Positions 40,230-51,481 of a stretch of DNA of 64,000 bases are shown here, in pieces. How positions within the stretch are numbered: position 1 is the stretch's first letter; the number at the start of each line of letters is the position of its first letter. The DNA lies in NCBI RefSeq assembly GCF_030035675.1, contig NC_084494.1, forward strand, positions 18,211,248-18,275,247, read 5' to 3'. Both the position numbers and the translations under genes were made by a program. Under the pieces are notes generated by a model. It did not search any database. It saw only the letters and a list, made by a program, of their open reading frames with translations, and was not told where the DNA came from. This stretch comes from Rhineura floridana. Its lineage: Eukaryota > Chordata > Lepidosauria > Squamata > Rhineuridae.

Positions 40230-42070
40230 CTTGCAAAATATGTCCTTGACTACTGAGCTATGGATCCATATGGAAATGTTTATTTTAAGTATGAGAAGGC
40301 TACTTCCACAAGTTATCCACAATTTATCTCTTTAAAAGCATTTCAAGCTGCGTTTGTTGGCAAGTGCAGGGGATGAAACTCCTGACATCATATAGAATAG
40401 ATAAAGACTTGATGGTGGTGAACTATTGATGGAGAGACATCTAGACCCTAACATGATGCTTGTCTCCATCTGTCAGGACCAATGTACGCTTTGCTTAAGT
40501 CTAACCCATTGCATTTCTTTACATCTTGCCTTTGACAGCATTTGTAACCTTATTATGCTGGAGAAGGATCTTTGAATAAAATTGTGCTCTCTGTGTTGGT
40601 AACATTGACTAATACAGTACTAGACAGTATTCAAGTTTCTTGGGTCAACAGAGCCACCTTATGGATGCTGCTGGTACTTGATTGCGGCACATTTTATGAT
40701 ATATTAACATCTGAATTTCTGGGTTATAGTAAATGAGTCCTACTCAGAGCAGACCCTTAAAAATTATTTAACCCAAATTAGTTGTGTGTATTAACTTCAA
40801 TGGGTCTACTCTGGGTAGGACTAGCATTGAGTACCACCCCAGTTTTTTGTTTTGATATGCTGTTATGCAACTGTTTTATGTTGTGTTTTTGTATTAATGA
40901 TACTGTTTGGTTGTATGTATGTTGTATGTTGTTTGTATGTATGTTTGTATGTTGTATTTTTCAAATATTGTATAATTGCCACGTAAACAAATCAGAATGA
41001 GTGTTCAATAAAGACCAGACATAGTCTAACCAGCAGTGCAAGCAAATCAGGATGAGCTCTGAATAAACAGGTTGTCTAGAGGAGCCCTTAATTCTTTTTT
41101 TCTTCTCCATATCTCCTCTTTTGCTTAACATCTGGCCTGATTAAAAGTTCTGGAGATCGTGAAAGCTTGCTTGCTATTTTGTAACAGTTTCGGTGATGTG
41201 ATGAAGGTATGCATTTTAGACTCTTTAAAAAGTGATGTCCTTATGACATCATAACAGGGCTGTCACCTTCCTGCCTTCCCAAGCGGAGGCCTTTAACAGC
41301 TTACAGGACAGGCAGACATTCAATAGATGAGGTTTTCGCATTGTGGAAATGTCATATTTTAGAGAGCACCTGTTGAATTTCTGCTTGTCTTTCAGTTCTT
41401 ACAGGCACAGAAACCTTTTCAAAAGGGAAGCAAATGGCAACATACGCCCCCCAACAGCTTTTTTTTTGAAAACTAGATGAAATCTCAACTGATCAGAGAA
41501 TGATAAGCTGCTCCTCTTAAAGACAATTTTGATTATATTTCTCAAAGCAGAGACCTTTGCACTGTAACAGTTTTATTATGCTTGTTCCAAATTACTAGAG
41601 CAAATAGATAATAAATGGGGGAGAGATTTTCATTTGTGTTGTAGAGTAAAGCAGTCAGTGTCGCTGCTAACTTGATTCAGAATAATGCTTCTGGGTTTGA
41701 ATATATACACATTGTCACACTTCCTTCCAAGGTCATTAGGGATATAAATATATTGCAGTTCTACTATTCAAAGATTTGCTGATCTGCCAGATGTTCTCTT
41801 GTTCTCCTCTCCCCAGTTTTGTTTATTTTTACTTGTTTTTCCTAGAAGCTCTGCAACTGGAGCAAATAAAGGGGCAGAAAGAGGAATTCTTCCCACCTTT
41901 GGGTGCAACTCAGGACAGCAGGAGCAAAAAGCTGCAAAACTACAATTCAGATTGCATCCTATTTCAAGGATTTTGGCTGGTGTTCTCACCAAAAAAATGA
42001 ACGGTCTTGGACCCAGAAATCCCGTGAGCATAATCCTATTCATGGGATGCCCACGCTGGTGGAAGAGAGG
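40230..42070. other. Intergenic, mostly unassigned
   Basis: It contains a TGTATGT-type tandem tract at about 40910-40960 and a copy of the AAATCAGGATG unit repeat at 40980-41085 (GTAAACAAATCAGAATGAG, then AAGCAAATCAGGATGAGCTC and AAACAGGTTGTCTAG). The rest, including 41090-42070, shows no recognisable gene or element. Confidence 0.5.
40980..41085 (+). repeat. Unclassified repeat with AAATCAGGATG units (third copy)
   Basis: Same order as 3238-3355: a first unit with AAATCAGAATGAG and TTCAATAAAG, a second with AAATCAGGATGAG and GAATAAACAGGTTGTCT. The roughly 50-base period is conserved. Confidence 0.55.
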
Positions 42071-42076
42071 CTGTGT

Positions 42077-42260
42077 GTGGTAGGGACAGGGAAGAAATTT
42101 GATTCAGTTCATATTCATAGCCGAATCTACCGAATTTGTACTTTCCGAAACAATATGAGAACTGAAATGCAGCCATCCTTTGAAATTCACACATCCAAAT
42201 TTTGTGATGCAGTTTTCCAACATGTCCCCACATCTTGGGTGATGGTAGGCATGCATGTGC
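42077..42260. mobile_element. hAT-like element, 5' part, TAGGGATGGG-type family
   Basis: TAGGGACAGGGAAGAAATTT, GATTCAGTTCATATTCA, then a TTTGTACTTTCCGAAACA block parallels TAGGGATGGGGGAGAAATTC, AATTCAGTTCACACTTA and the CGCACTTCCCAAAACA block of 57426-57785. The right terminus is not identified. Confidence 0.5.
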
Positions 42261-42329
42261 AGCATGCTGGCATAGCCAGGTCTTTTTAAGCCACTGGTGC
42301 TGGTAGTCCTGCTGCCCACTGCAGTCTGG

Positions 42330-42460
42330 TGCCGACCCTGCTGATTGGCAGTGGCTTTCCAGAGAGGGATCTTAGCCCTTCCTGGAGATGCCAGAGACTG
42401 AATCTGGGACCTTCTCCATGAAAAGCTTGTGCTCCGTCACTGAGCCATAGCCCTTATGGC
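42330..42460 (-). repeat. tRNA-Ala-like SINE, mostly head half
   Basis: In complement: GGGCTATGGCTCAGTGACGG, a worn B box AGATTCAGTCTCTGG, CATCTCCAGGAAGGGC and GAAAGCCACTGCCAATCAG. Confidence 0.7.
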
Positions 42461-42849
42461 TGCTTGACTTCCTATGTTTTTGGTAGTTTTATTTGGCTGC
42501 ATATTCCCCTGAAAGTGTGGGCAGGTTGCTACAGGAATAGATGCTTCATCAGGTACTGGCGGGGATGCTTGAATGTTATTAAGTGTGGATTCTTCTGTAG
42601 CCAAAATGACACCAAAGATAACATCAGGGTCTACTCTAATTAGATTGTCCCTCCCCCCGCCCAGGGCCAGCAGACACCATCTGCCCTGTGGGAAGGGAGA
42701 AGAGAGCAAGACAGACAGGCAAGGACAACATCAGGGCCTGATCCAGTCAATACTATTTATTTCTTTGAGTATTTTAAAATTATAAACCTCAGCAGAAATA
42801 CAATAAATAAATAATCCACACACAAGAGGGAGGCATCACCGGCGTGGGC

Positions 42850-43470
42850 AAACTCCAAGGTTTGCTGAAGTGCATGCGTTGGGGACCTTGAGATTGGATT
42901 ACTGCCCTTGGCCCTGGTCTGGATGCTCCAGCTAGTGCAGAATGCAGTGGCTAGGCTGCTGATGGGGGCAGGTGACCAACAGTGACACCTCTGCTAAAGC
43001 ATCTACACTGGCTGCTCAAATGGTTCTGGGCCAGGTTCAAGGCTCCTGTATAAATATACAAAGTCCTGAACAACTAAGGTCCAGGATACCTTAAGGACCG
43101 CTTGAGCCCTTATATTCCAGCTCAGTCACAGATATAATCCGAAGGAGCACAGTTAGTTGTCCCCTGTGCTAAAGCAGCCCAGCTGGCTTCAACTAGAAGT
43201 TGGGCGTTTAGTGTTGCTGGCCCAATCCTGTGGAATACTCTTCCAACAGAGATTCACCAGGAATCGTTGCTGTTGACTTTCAGGCATCTCTTGAAGACCT
43301 TTTTATGCAACAAGCCTATGCAGTTGTTTAAAATGCTCTTGATTAGTCAGTCATTTTAATTTTAAAAGATTGTTTTATGGTGTTTTATGCTTTATTGGAA
43401 CTTGTATATATTGTTGCACACTGCTTTGATATTTTATATGAGTTGGCAGTGTATTTTTTTCATAAATAAG
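42850..43470 (+). mobile_element. Old L2-like LINE, 0.6 kb 3' end
   Basis: Despite decay the order is clear: GGATTACTGCCCTTGGCC (C-terminal D-Y-C-N-A-L block), CTAGTGCAGAATGCAGTGGC (L-V-Q-N-A-V-A), CTACACTGGCTGCTC (L-H-W-L-L), CCTGTGGAATACTCTTCC (W-N-T-L-P) and AAGACCTTTTTATGCAACAA, then a T-rich 3' UTR to about 43470. Confidence 0.75.
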
Positions 43471-44339
43471 TACTGTAGGAAAAACGTTAGAAAAATTAAT
43501 CCTAAAGGAGAGGTAACCCCAAAATGAAGACTTAGCATATTCAGTGGGCATGGGATGCTGGCTGAGGAGGTGGTGGAAAGGAGGATGGAAGACTAGTGTG
43601 GAGAGGGCATGGAATGGTATATCCTGGAAAAGGCCATGGCTAACTTTTTTTTATAGCTGGACCTCTGAACAGGAGCACCCACGCTGATGACACCCTACCC
43701 CCATGCAGTCCTTTAGTTGCAGGTTCCACATATATTTATTTTTCACCTCCTTTAACTTGGCTATGTATACCAATCACTAACCATTTTCTGAATGTGCTTC
43801 ACTTATCTGATGTAGTAGGTTGTAGCCTCTGAAAGCTCAGTGAGCCCACAATAAATCCATGACCTCTAAGGCATCAATAGCCCTGCTCTGTCTTTTTTGC
43901 AATTAAAGGGGTATTATTTTCCCCACAAGCACCATTTGCAAAAGTGATTGCATTACTTTGTATGTCTGTCTCATCTCTGCAACCTGCTCTTGTGCAAGTC
44001 AACAACATTCTCTTCTGCATGAGCAAGGTCAAATGGTTTGCCCGACTCCTAATTTTGCTAACAGCAGCAGGTTACTGATTGACTTTGCCCTGAAGTGAAA
44101 CGTCCTGAATTTTATCTGCTCTTGTAGTTCACCTTTGTTTGCATCCCAGTTGCTCTCACCTTTATAGATGGGAAAGATGGTAGGATATTTCTGAAAAGAT
44201 ATAAGTTTGTTGGTCTCTAGTATTTACTTCTGAGTAGAGCTGGCACCCAACTGAAGAAATCTTATTTGATTGCTTGGTCATGCTCATAAACTGATTATCT
44301 AGATCCATTTTCAGTCTAGATTCTGGCTTAGATCTGAAA
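43471..44339. other. Intergenic; one common interspersed repeat
   Basis: At about 43800-43900, GTTGTAGCCTCTGAAAGCTC, CCCACAATAAATCCATGACC and TCTAAGGCATCAATAGCCC resemble a repeat widespread in reptile genomes. The same family occurs inverted at 49990-50075 (GTGTGGCACCTTGATTTACT). I cannot name its class. The rest is unassigned. Confidence 0.45.
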
Positions 44340-44485
44340 CTGAAATTGGCTTGGTTGCCCTGATTGATGACCTACCTACACCAAGCAAGAGACAGTGGGA
44401 ATTCAATTCCATTTATTCCACATGATCTCTCAGCAGCATTTTATACCATCGACCAGGGTTTTCTCTTGAACAGTGTCTCTGGGTT

Positions 44486-45870
44486 ATTATTTTATTTATT
44501 TATTTATTTATTTTATTCAGCTTATATCCCGCCCGACTAGCAAACAGCTCTCTGGGCGGCAAACATAGAAACATATACAATAATAAAATTACAAGATCAA
44601 TATAACAAATATAAGAGTACATCATCTAAAATACCAATTACAACATTTACATAAATAACTTAGATTAAAATGCCTCAGAGAAGAGAAAGGTTTTAACCTG
44701 GCGCCGAAAAGATAATAGTGTCGGCGCCAGGCGTACCTCCTCGGGGAGACTATTCCACAATTCGGGGGCCACCACTGAGAAGGCCCTAGATCTTGTTACT
44801 ACCCTCCGGGCCTCCCTATGGGTCGGGACCTGGAGGAGGGCCTTCGTAGTAGACCGTAGTGTACGAGCCGGTTCATAACGGGAGAGGCGTTCCTGCAGGT
44901 ATCGTGGTCCCGCGCCGTATAAGGCTTTATAGGTTAATACCAACACTTTGAATCTGGCCCGGTAGCATATTGGAAGCCAGTGCAGACGAGCCAGAACAGG
45001 TGTTATATGCTCAGACCGCTTAGTTCTTGTTAGCAGTCTGGCCGCCGTATTTTGCACTAGCTGTAGCTTCCGAACCGTCTTCAGAGGTAGCCCTACATAG
45101 AGCGCGTTGCAGTAGTCCAAACGTGAGGTTACCAGAGCATGAACCACTGATGTAAGGTCCTCCTTACTCAGATAGGGACGCATTCCGTGCCACCGAGGCT
45201 ACATGGGCCTCGAGTGATAGGGAAGAGTCTAAAACTACGAACCTGATCCTTTAGGGGGAGTGTAACCCCGTCCAGGACAGGGTATGTATCCACCATCTGA
45301 CCAGAGAAACCATCCACCAGCAGCATCTCAGTCTTATCCGGATTGAGTCTCAGTTTGTTAGTTCTCATCCAGTCCATTGTCGCGTCCAGACAACGGTTCA
45401 GCACATCGACCGCCTCACCTGAAGAAGATGAAAAGGAGAAGTAGAGCTGCGTGTCATCAGCGTACTGATGACAACGCACTCCAAAACTCCGGATGACTGC
45501 ACCCAACGGCTTCATATAGATATTAAAGAGCATGGGAGACAAGACCGAACCCTGCGGGACCCCATATTGGAGAACCCACGGTGTCGAGCAATGTTCCCCA
45601 AGTATTATCTTCTGGCTCCAAGTAGGAGCGGAACCACTGCCAAGCAGTGCCTCCAACACCCAACTCCGCAAGTCTCTCCAGAAGGATACCATGGTCGATG
45701 GTATCAAAAGCCGCTGAGAGATCAAGGAGAATCAACAGAGTTACACTCCCTCTGTCTCTCTCCCGATATAGGTCATCACACAGGGCGACCAAGGCCGTCT
45801 CAGTGCCAAAACCAGGTCTGAAACCCGACTGAAATGGATCTAGATAATCAGTTTCATCCAATAGCGCCTG
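44486..45870 (-). mobile_element. L2-clade LINE, young, inserted in an old L2
   Basis: Minus-strand frames cover the reverse transcriptase (45861-45523: D-E-T-D-Y-L-D-P-F-Q-S-G-F-R-P-G and L-S-A-A-F-D-T-I-D-H; 45725-45168: G-V-P-Q-G-S-V-L-S-P-M-L-F-N, H-Q-Y-A-D-D-T-Q-L-Y) and the ORF2 end (45183-44665). The 3' UTR contains GGGCGGGATATAAGC, and the AATAAATAAATAAAT tail is at about 44490-44520. Relative to the copy at 6155 it has an internal deletion near 45175 and lacks the endonuclease half, because it is 5'-truncated within the reverse transcriptase. Confidence 0.9.
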
Positions 45871-46144
45871 GTTAGGGATTGAAGGGATCGTTTTTCAGTA
45901 GTTCTGTTCCGACCTGGGGGGCTGATGCCAGAAGGTGGTTTTGGAAGACCTTATTTTTACATCATTACATTTTAATGTTTTTTTTTTTGTCCTTTAAGGA
46001 CCATTCTGTCCTCCATGTTCAACATTTATATAAAGCTGCTGAATGAGATCCTCAGAGGATATGAAGCTGGGTGTCATTAATATGTTGGAAATATCCAGCT
46101 CTATGTCCTGCCCCAAGCTGAGGGATTCAGACTCAGACTCGGCT

Positions 46145-46755
46145 GTGACTTTTTCTCTTTTTATTAATGTAATAGATACATCCAAAGCACTTTGCCTTAT
46201 TAACCTAACTATTCTTTCTAGGAAATCAGCTCTGCTGTACCTCTAACTAAGCATGAATTCGTGACTCTAAGATGTTGACTCAGCAACTGGGTTCCGCCCC
46301 CCGAGTCCTCTTAAGTAGGCTTGGATCATGCATGCAATTGAAGACTCTGCCTTAGCTCTGTCTGTTGAACTTTCCACCTCATGCGCCTGTGAGCACAGGG
46401 CAAAGGTGGCTTGATCTCAGCGTCCCCCTCTGACAGAGGGGGGCTGCTAGCTGTCAGTTCAGGCATGGGAAGCTGGGCAGCACTCAGCTTGGAAATGTCT
46501 GATGTGCAAGGTTGAATCTCTGGCGGCCGCAGCATGTCACGTTGGAGAGTGTCAGAGGCACCAGGTGGTGCTTCCACAGGGGGGTCAGGAGCTGAGGCGG
46601 CTGAGCTGTCAACGATGGGGGCCAGGGCCCCCCGTGGGTCCATCCTATTGTCTGCCCCCTCCCCAGGTTCCCAGTCCAAGTCCTCATCCTCTGTTTTGCC
46701 CTCGTCTATCTGCCCCTTCCCTGCATGGCTCACGACACTCTTATCAGTCTTTTCT
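46145..46755. other. Unclassified insert in the old L2, with a proline/serine-rich frame
   Basis: Positions about 46326-46740, on the minus strand, are open and encode a low-complexity acidic and proline-rich stretch (D-L-D-W-E-P-G-E-G-A, then P-D-P-P-V-E-A-P-P-G-A). The G+C content is well above the neighbouring L2 sequence. The boundaries are inferred only from where L2 similarity stops and resumes. It may be a fragment of another retroelement. No catalytic motif or terminal repeat is visible. Confidence 0.4.
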
Positions 46756-47500
46756 AGGCAGCTGAAGCAGAAGATGTGCTGATATGGTGTTTGAAAGCAG
46801 TAATGGATTGGATGAGAGTCAATAAATTTAAACTCAGTCCTGTCAAGATACAGTTGCTGTTGGTCAGTGAGGTGGTGTTCAACTAGCTCTGGTGCACAGT
46901 CTGGGAGTACTGTTAGATTTGCCTTTATCTCTTGAGGTTCAAATAGCCTAGATAGCACAAAGGACCTCCTATTCCAGTTGAGGCTGATATACTGACTGTG
47001 ACCTCTCCTGGACAGAGACGGTCTAGCCACAGTGATCCATGTACTGTTAACCTCAAGAATGGATCGCTACAATGTGCTTGACACGGGGCTGCTTTTTAAG
47101 ACAGTGTGGAAACTGCAGCTAGTCCAGAACTCTGGTGTTTTATCTAGGGACTGGATGAAGAGATCATATCTTCCCCATACTGAAACAACTCTACTGGTTC
47201 CCAGTCATTTTCTGAGCTCAGTTCAAACATTTAAAGCTCTACCCAGATTAGAGCTCAGATATTTATTGGACTACCTTCTTCTATATCAATCCACCAATCT
47301 ATTGAGGTTATCATCTGAGGCCTTTCCCTGGGTGCTGCCAAAGTCTGAAGTACAGCACATAGTGCTTTGAGAAAAAGTGGCTTGGCTTTTAGGTTTTGAT
47401 ACGCTCTTACCAGGGATGTCTGCCTTGCACCCTTCTTAATATCATTTAGGTGCCAGGCAAAAGCATTTGTTTCCCCAGGCTCTTTAAGCATTCTTCAACT

Positions 47501-47990
47501 TAGAGCAATACCAAAAAGGATATTGTAGAGCTGAAAAGGGTTTGGAAAAGGACAACCAAAATGACGAAGGGGATGGAGCAACTCCCGTATGATAAGCGAG
47601 TGCACTGTTTGGGGCTTTTGGATTTAGATAAAAGGAGAGTAAGAAGGTTGAGAGAGCCTGGTGTCAAGAAAATTAGTAGAGAAAAACACTTTTCTTTTAC
47701 GGGTCATCCAATTAAGCTGAATGGTGGGAGATTTGGGACAGAGAAAATGTTCTTCACACAGTGCATAGCTAAACTATGGACTTGGCTACCACAAGATGTA
47801 GCGATGACTACCAACTTAGATGGCTTTGTCAGATTCATGGAGGACAATGAATACCTATCTGTTTAAGACAAAGTGCTATTGCCCTTGTGTCCTGCTTGTG
47901 GGGATCTGATTAGCCACTTTGGGATTCAGGATGCTGAGCTAGATAGGCTTTTGATCTGATCCAGTAGCACTCTTCTTGTTGTCTTATGGG
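47501..47990 (+). mobile_element. CR1 LINE 3' fragment, worn
   Basis: The frame at 47561-47866 gives L-P-Y-D-K-R-V-H-C-L-G-L-L-D-L and V-A-M-T-T-N-L-D-G-F. Upstream codons read E-L-K-R-V-W-K-R-T-T-K-M-T. The 3' UTR has CAGGATGCTGAGCTAGATAG and CTGATCCAGTAGCACTCTTC. It directly follows the old L2. Confidence 0.8.
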
Positions 47991-48098
47991 TTGCTTAAGA
48001 TTAGTTGCAGCCAAAATTTATGCATGTTTACTAAAAAGTAATTGAGTTCATTGGGGCTTATTCCCTTGTACGTCTTTGTAGGATTACAGTTACTAGTG

Positions 48099-48234
48099 CA
48101 GTGTTTGGGAGACTTTGGCCTTCCACGTTAGTGAACTACAACTCCCATCATCCCTTGCCATTGGCCATGTTTGCTGAGGTAGATGGGAGCTGTAGTTCAG
48201 CAACATCTGAAGGCACAAAGGTTCCCTGCCCCTG
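48099..48234. mobile_element. Foldback hAT mini-element
   Basis: CAGTGTTTGGGAGACTTTGG and CACAAAGGTTCCCTGCCCCTG are the ends. The arms GTGAACTACAACTCCCATC and GATGGGAGCTGTAGTTCAGC pair. Octamers TACTAGTG (48091-48098) and CCCTAGTG (48235-48242) match at 6 of 8. Confidence 0.8.
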
Positions 48235-48242
48235 CCCTAGTG

Positions 48243-49616
48243 AATTCATGGCAGGCACAACATTGCAAAAGGGAGCCTTCTGATGGTTGAGTTTCTTAGG
48301 GTCCCTCTAGATGTCCTTTTTATTGTGCACTAAATATGATTTATGCTTATGCTGGTATTAGGGCAGTTGTACATGATCCCACTTTCAATACTGTTTGTGC
48401 CCCTGCAAAGGTTTTGAGGACATACTGCTTTGTTTTTCAATCAGTGCATGTCCTGTAACTTTTTATACCATAAATGTTTTGGGTGTTTTTTCGCCCCACT
48501 TTTCATGTGCTAAAGTGCAAGGGTATCCTCCAGACAGCAATAATGCAGTTAACACTGGTGAAGCACCTCAGAACAACTAATAAAGCAGAATGATGTGTGG
48601 ATAGTCCAGTATAAATCCACTACAAGTGCACTATTATTGTTGCAATGACATGTTGCAGAATACAGTACACCTGGAAAAAACAGGTGTGTGAAGGGGTCTG
48701 TAAAACTGAGATCCTGTGTGCTTACCTCCAAGTAAGTCCCATTGAATTTGCTTCTAAGTAAACCTTCATAGGCTTGTGGCGTTAACCACTTTGATGCTTG
48801 AACTCAATGAGTTAACTATCATTCAGGTGCTAGTGTTAAGGACCGTTTAGCTAATGTAGCTAACTTTGGTTTTTAAAGAGAAAAATAAATTCTTACGTTT
48901 GTCCATAAAACAAAAACAACTGCTCAGAAGTCAAATTAAGAATGAAAGAAAAGGAGTCCTGCGGGCATTGCTGGCATCTGAGTCATACATTTTTTTAAAG
49001 ATGTGCAAGTTGGTAAGGATGCCTTACCATTTGAAAGAGAAAGTGCATTTGCACCCACCTCCCTCTTGGGTGAGGCAGTTGTGATCCTCCTAACTCAACG
49101 TGGATGGAAGATGGATTACCTGAAGCTAGTTCTTAGTGTTTATACTATATAATTTAAGGTTGGGCTGAAGCCTGAGTTATAAATTCTGCAGTAGTTTAAA
49201 AGAGAGTGAGATGCAATTTATGTTTTTATTTATATGTATGCAAATGTTTAAATAACCAAGTTCCTGCTATTAAGAGCACAGACTAAATTATCCTTTGTGA
49301 TTAATCAGATGATGATCTTGTGGGAGGAATTTGAAGTATAAATGGGAATGCAATTGCGTTAATGAGATATGTCACTCCCTTACATTTTCTCCTTAAAAAC
49401 AAACACAACCCTTAAGTTACCTCCTTAACTTTTAAAAGAATATCTTTTATAATAAGTCTGTAAATCGTATACCCCTTTTCTTGGGAGTAAGTTCCTTTGA
49501 AGTAAATGGGGCATATTTCTGAATAGGCATGTACATCATTGTATTGAAAGCCTGCAGTACTTATATTGGGATAAACACTATTGCACACAGTGGGTTTCAC
49601 TTCTGAGTAAGCATAG
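48243..49616. other. Intergenic, nothing recognised
   Basis: A/T-rich, without transposon ends or coding signature. A GGAGTCCTGCGGGCATTGC stretch near 48952 could be a remnant of the repeat noted at 43800, but too little remains to claim it. Confidence 0.45.
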
Positions 49617-49627
49617 ATGACACATTA

Positions 49628-49678
49628 TTATTTATTATTTGATTTATATCCCACCCTTCCTCCCGGCAGGAGCCCATA
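49628..49678 (-). repeat. CORE-SINE 3' end with target duplication
   Basis: A short 5'-truncated insertion: complement of ATTTATATCCCACCCTTCC and GGCAGGAGCCCATAA, with an A/T tail. TGACACATTAT occurs on both sides (about 49617-49627 and 49680-49690), a clear LINE-type target-site duplication. Confidence 0.75.
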
Positions 49679-49699
49679 ATGACACATTATGCTGTAACT

Positions 49700-49806
49700 C
49701 AAGGATGGGGAGCCTGTGGCCCTCCAGATATTCCTGAACTAGTTACCATAAACCTTGACCATTGGCTGCGCTGGCCGGTGCTGATTGGTAGTTGGGAGTC
49801 CACCTA
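49700..49806. mobile_element. hAT foldback, partial
   Basis: CAAGGATGGGGAGCCTGTGG, GCCCTCCAGATATTCC and CCTTGACCATTGGCTGCG follow the family order. The right arm is incomplete. Confidence 0.6.
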
Positions 49807-49989
49807 TAGCTGTAGCTGGGAGGAGTGGAGGGGGCACTCCCCTTAAATTTCCACCCCCTAACCTTTCTCCCCTAAAATTATTAAATTTATTACAGAAAGA
49901 AATCCCCTCTACTTTTTGTGGTGCCCCCCCAAGTTTTAGGCTGGTTATGTGCCTGGTTCCCGAATAATAATAAAGAGGGGAGGAAGGAA

Positions 49990-50075
49990 CCCATATGCGA
50001 CATTTGCAACAAAACCAACCAACAACCGTGTGGCACCTTGATTTACTGTGGCATCAGCTTTCCCGAGGAGGTTCG
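49990..50075 (-). repeat. Common reptilian interspersed repeat, fragment
   Basis: In complement it reads AAAGCTGATGCCACAGTAAA, then AAGGTGCCACACGG and TTGTTGGTTGGTTTTG, the terminal block of the repeat also seen near 43800-43900. The class is unknown to me. Confidence 0.5.
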
Positions 50076-50289
50076 CCAGCTGCCCCCACGTAACTGCATA
50101 CATTTGCCAAGTTTTTAAGACGCCACAAAACTCTTCGCTATTTTAACGCATAACTCATAATAACATCACCATCAAGAATAACAATCCACATTCTGCACGA
50201 ATCTGTCAATACAGACAATTACTGTCTTTCTCAAAAGTCAGCCGCTCTCTCTCCCGAGTCTCTCCTGAGCCTCCTTTACACGCCACCCA

Positions 50290-50620
50290 GACAACAAAGC
50301 ATCCCGCTTCTTCCTAACCAGTCCTCCTTCCGGTCTTCACCTGTCCCACGTTGTGGATCCCCCACAGGGGGCGTGGCCTCAACTGGCCCTCTCCGTAAAC
50401 TACAAGTTCCGTCATGCCCCGCGCCTCCCCCTCCCCGCCGTCTCCCGGGAGCGGGGCTTCCGGCGGTGGCGACGGTGACGGGGACCTTCAGACCCACAGG
50501 GAGTCTGAGAAGCAGGAGGAGGAGGTTTGAGGTTGTGGCGGCGGCGGCGCGAGGTGAGGTAACATGAATTGAATTGGTCTGAAGGGAGGGGGCGGCTCGT
50601 TAGCCAGGAATAAGCCAGGT
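50290..50620 (+). promoter_or_regulatory. PHACTR4: CpG island with an untranslated first exon, probably PHACTR4
   Basis: This is the strongest CpG island in the window, with a GGCGGCGGCGGCGCGAG run ending in a good splice donor, GAG|GTGAGG, at 50553/50554. Several GC boxes (GGGCGTGG, and CCCCGCCG in complement) are present and no TATA box. The direction is set by the donor. In vertebrates the gene that follows MED18 in the same direction is PHACTR4, an actin- and PP1-binding regulator whose first exon is commonly untranslated. The identification rests on gene order, since no PHACTR4 coding exon lies within the window. Confidence 0.6.
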
Positions 50621-51481
50621 GAAGAGGTGCTGCTGTTTCACCTCAGGTGCCCCAGGTGAGCAAGTTTCGTCGAGAGTTTCCTCTCACCCTCCTCTCCCAA
50701 CGAGGAGGGAGGAAGGTCTCTCACAGGCCCCTCACATGTCCCTTATTACTCTTTTTGCGACTTCATCGGTTTCTGAGGAGGGGGAATCTACTTTTTCCTC
50801 CTTGCAACTCCCCCGCCCCTTCTAATTTGCCAACCTTCCCTTCAGGCACTTTCAGGCTCTTTCCTTCCTGCTCTTTCTTATCTCTTTCTAGCTCCTTTTT
50901 TTTTTAAAAAAATGTGTTTGTATTAATTTATCTGTTTTTCTGATGTCTTTAAGTGCTTATTTTCAGTTGGTTGGTTTTATCTTTTCTAAATCTGTCCAGT
51001 TTCTTTGGTCTTCTCCTAAAGTCCTCCTTTAATTCTTTCTGTTGGTTCTTCCCCCCCCCCCCCAATAAAAACGAGCTGTTTCTTATTTCTCTTTCTCTTT
51101 TCCTCAGGTATTAACCCCACCTTCAGTTATAGGAGGTGGCTTATCATTCAATGCTTTCCTGTCACTAGGTGATCTCCCTCTTGTGCTCCACCCCCTACAT
51201 TCTGGTTGTCTTGCATGGCCACTCACTTGTTGCTTTTTCCCCGCCCTCTGATTTTGGGTGCTGTGTTTTATAAAATATATAGGTTCTTTCTCCACTTACC
51301 CGAAAAGGGAGCCCCCCCCAGTTAAGTTTTCAATAAGATGTTGTAAAAAGCTAAACCAATCAAGAGAGATGTCCTGGATTTACTTTTGGAATTGTTTGTG
51401 TATGTGTGTAACTGTGTATCTGCCTGAACAAGATGAGAATTAAATAGTGAAACTTTGCACAGTTCCCAGATGAATTGCATG

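Larger units (their letters stand above)
44340..47500 (+). mobile_element. Old L2-like LINE, split into three pieces
   Basis: Piece one (44340-44485) reads D-L-S-A-A-F-Y-T-I-D-Q. Piece two (45871 to about 46145) reads L-S-S-M-F-N-I-Y-I-K-L-L-N-E-I and C-H-Q-Y-V-G-N-I-Q-L-Y, with the YADD position degraded. Piece three (about 46755-47500) reads A-V-M-D-W-M-R-V-N-K-F-K-L-S and L-Q-L-V-Q-N-S-G. The pieces are collinear along L2 ORF2. They are separated by a young minus-strand L2 (44486-45870) and by an unclassified insert (about 46145-46755). Confidence 0.8.

Noticed and set aside
46326-47030. 234-residue open frame on the minus strand, the longest outside LINE and MED18 sequence
   Set aside because: It runs across the junction of the unclassified insert and the old L2, where it reads the LINE in antisense, so it is not one gene. 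No domain or splice-bounded exon is visible.
50276-50567. Open frames in the CpG island on both strands
   Set aside because: High G+C lengthens frames by chance. The + strand frame reads through the splice donor at 50553/50554, and no protein family is recognised.
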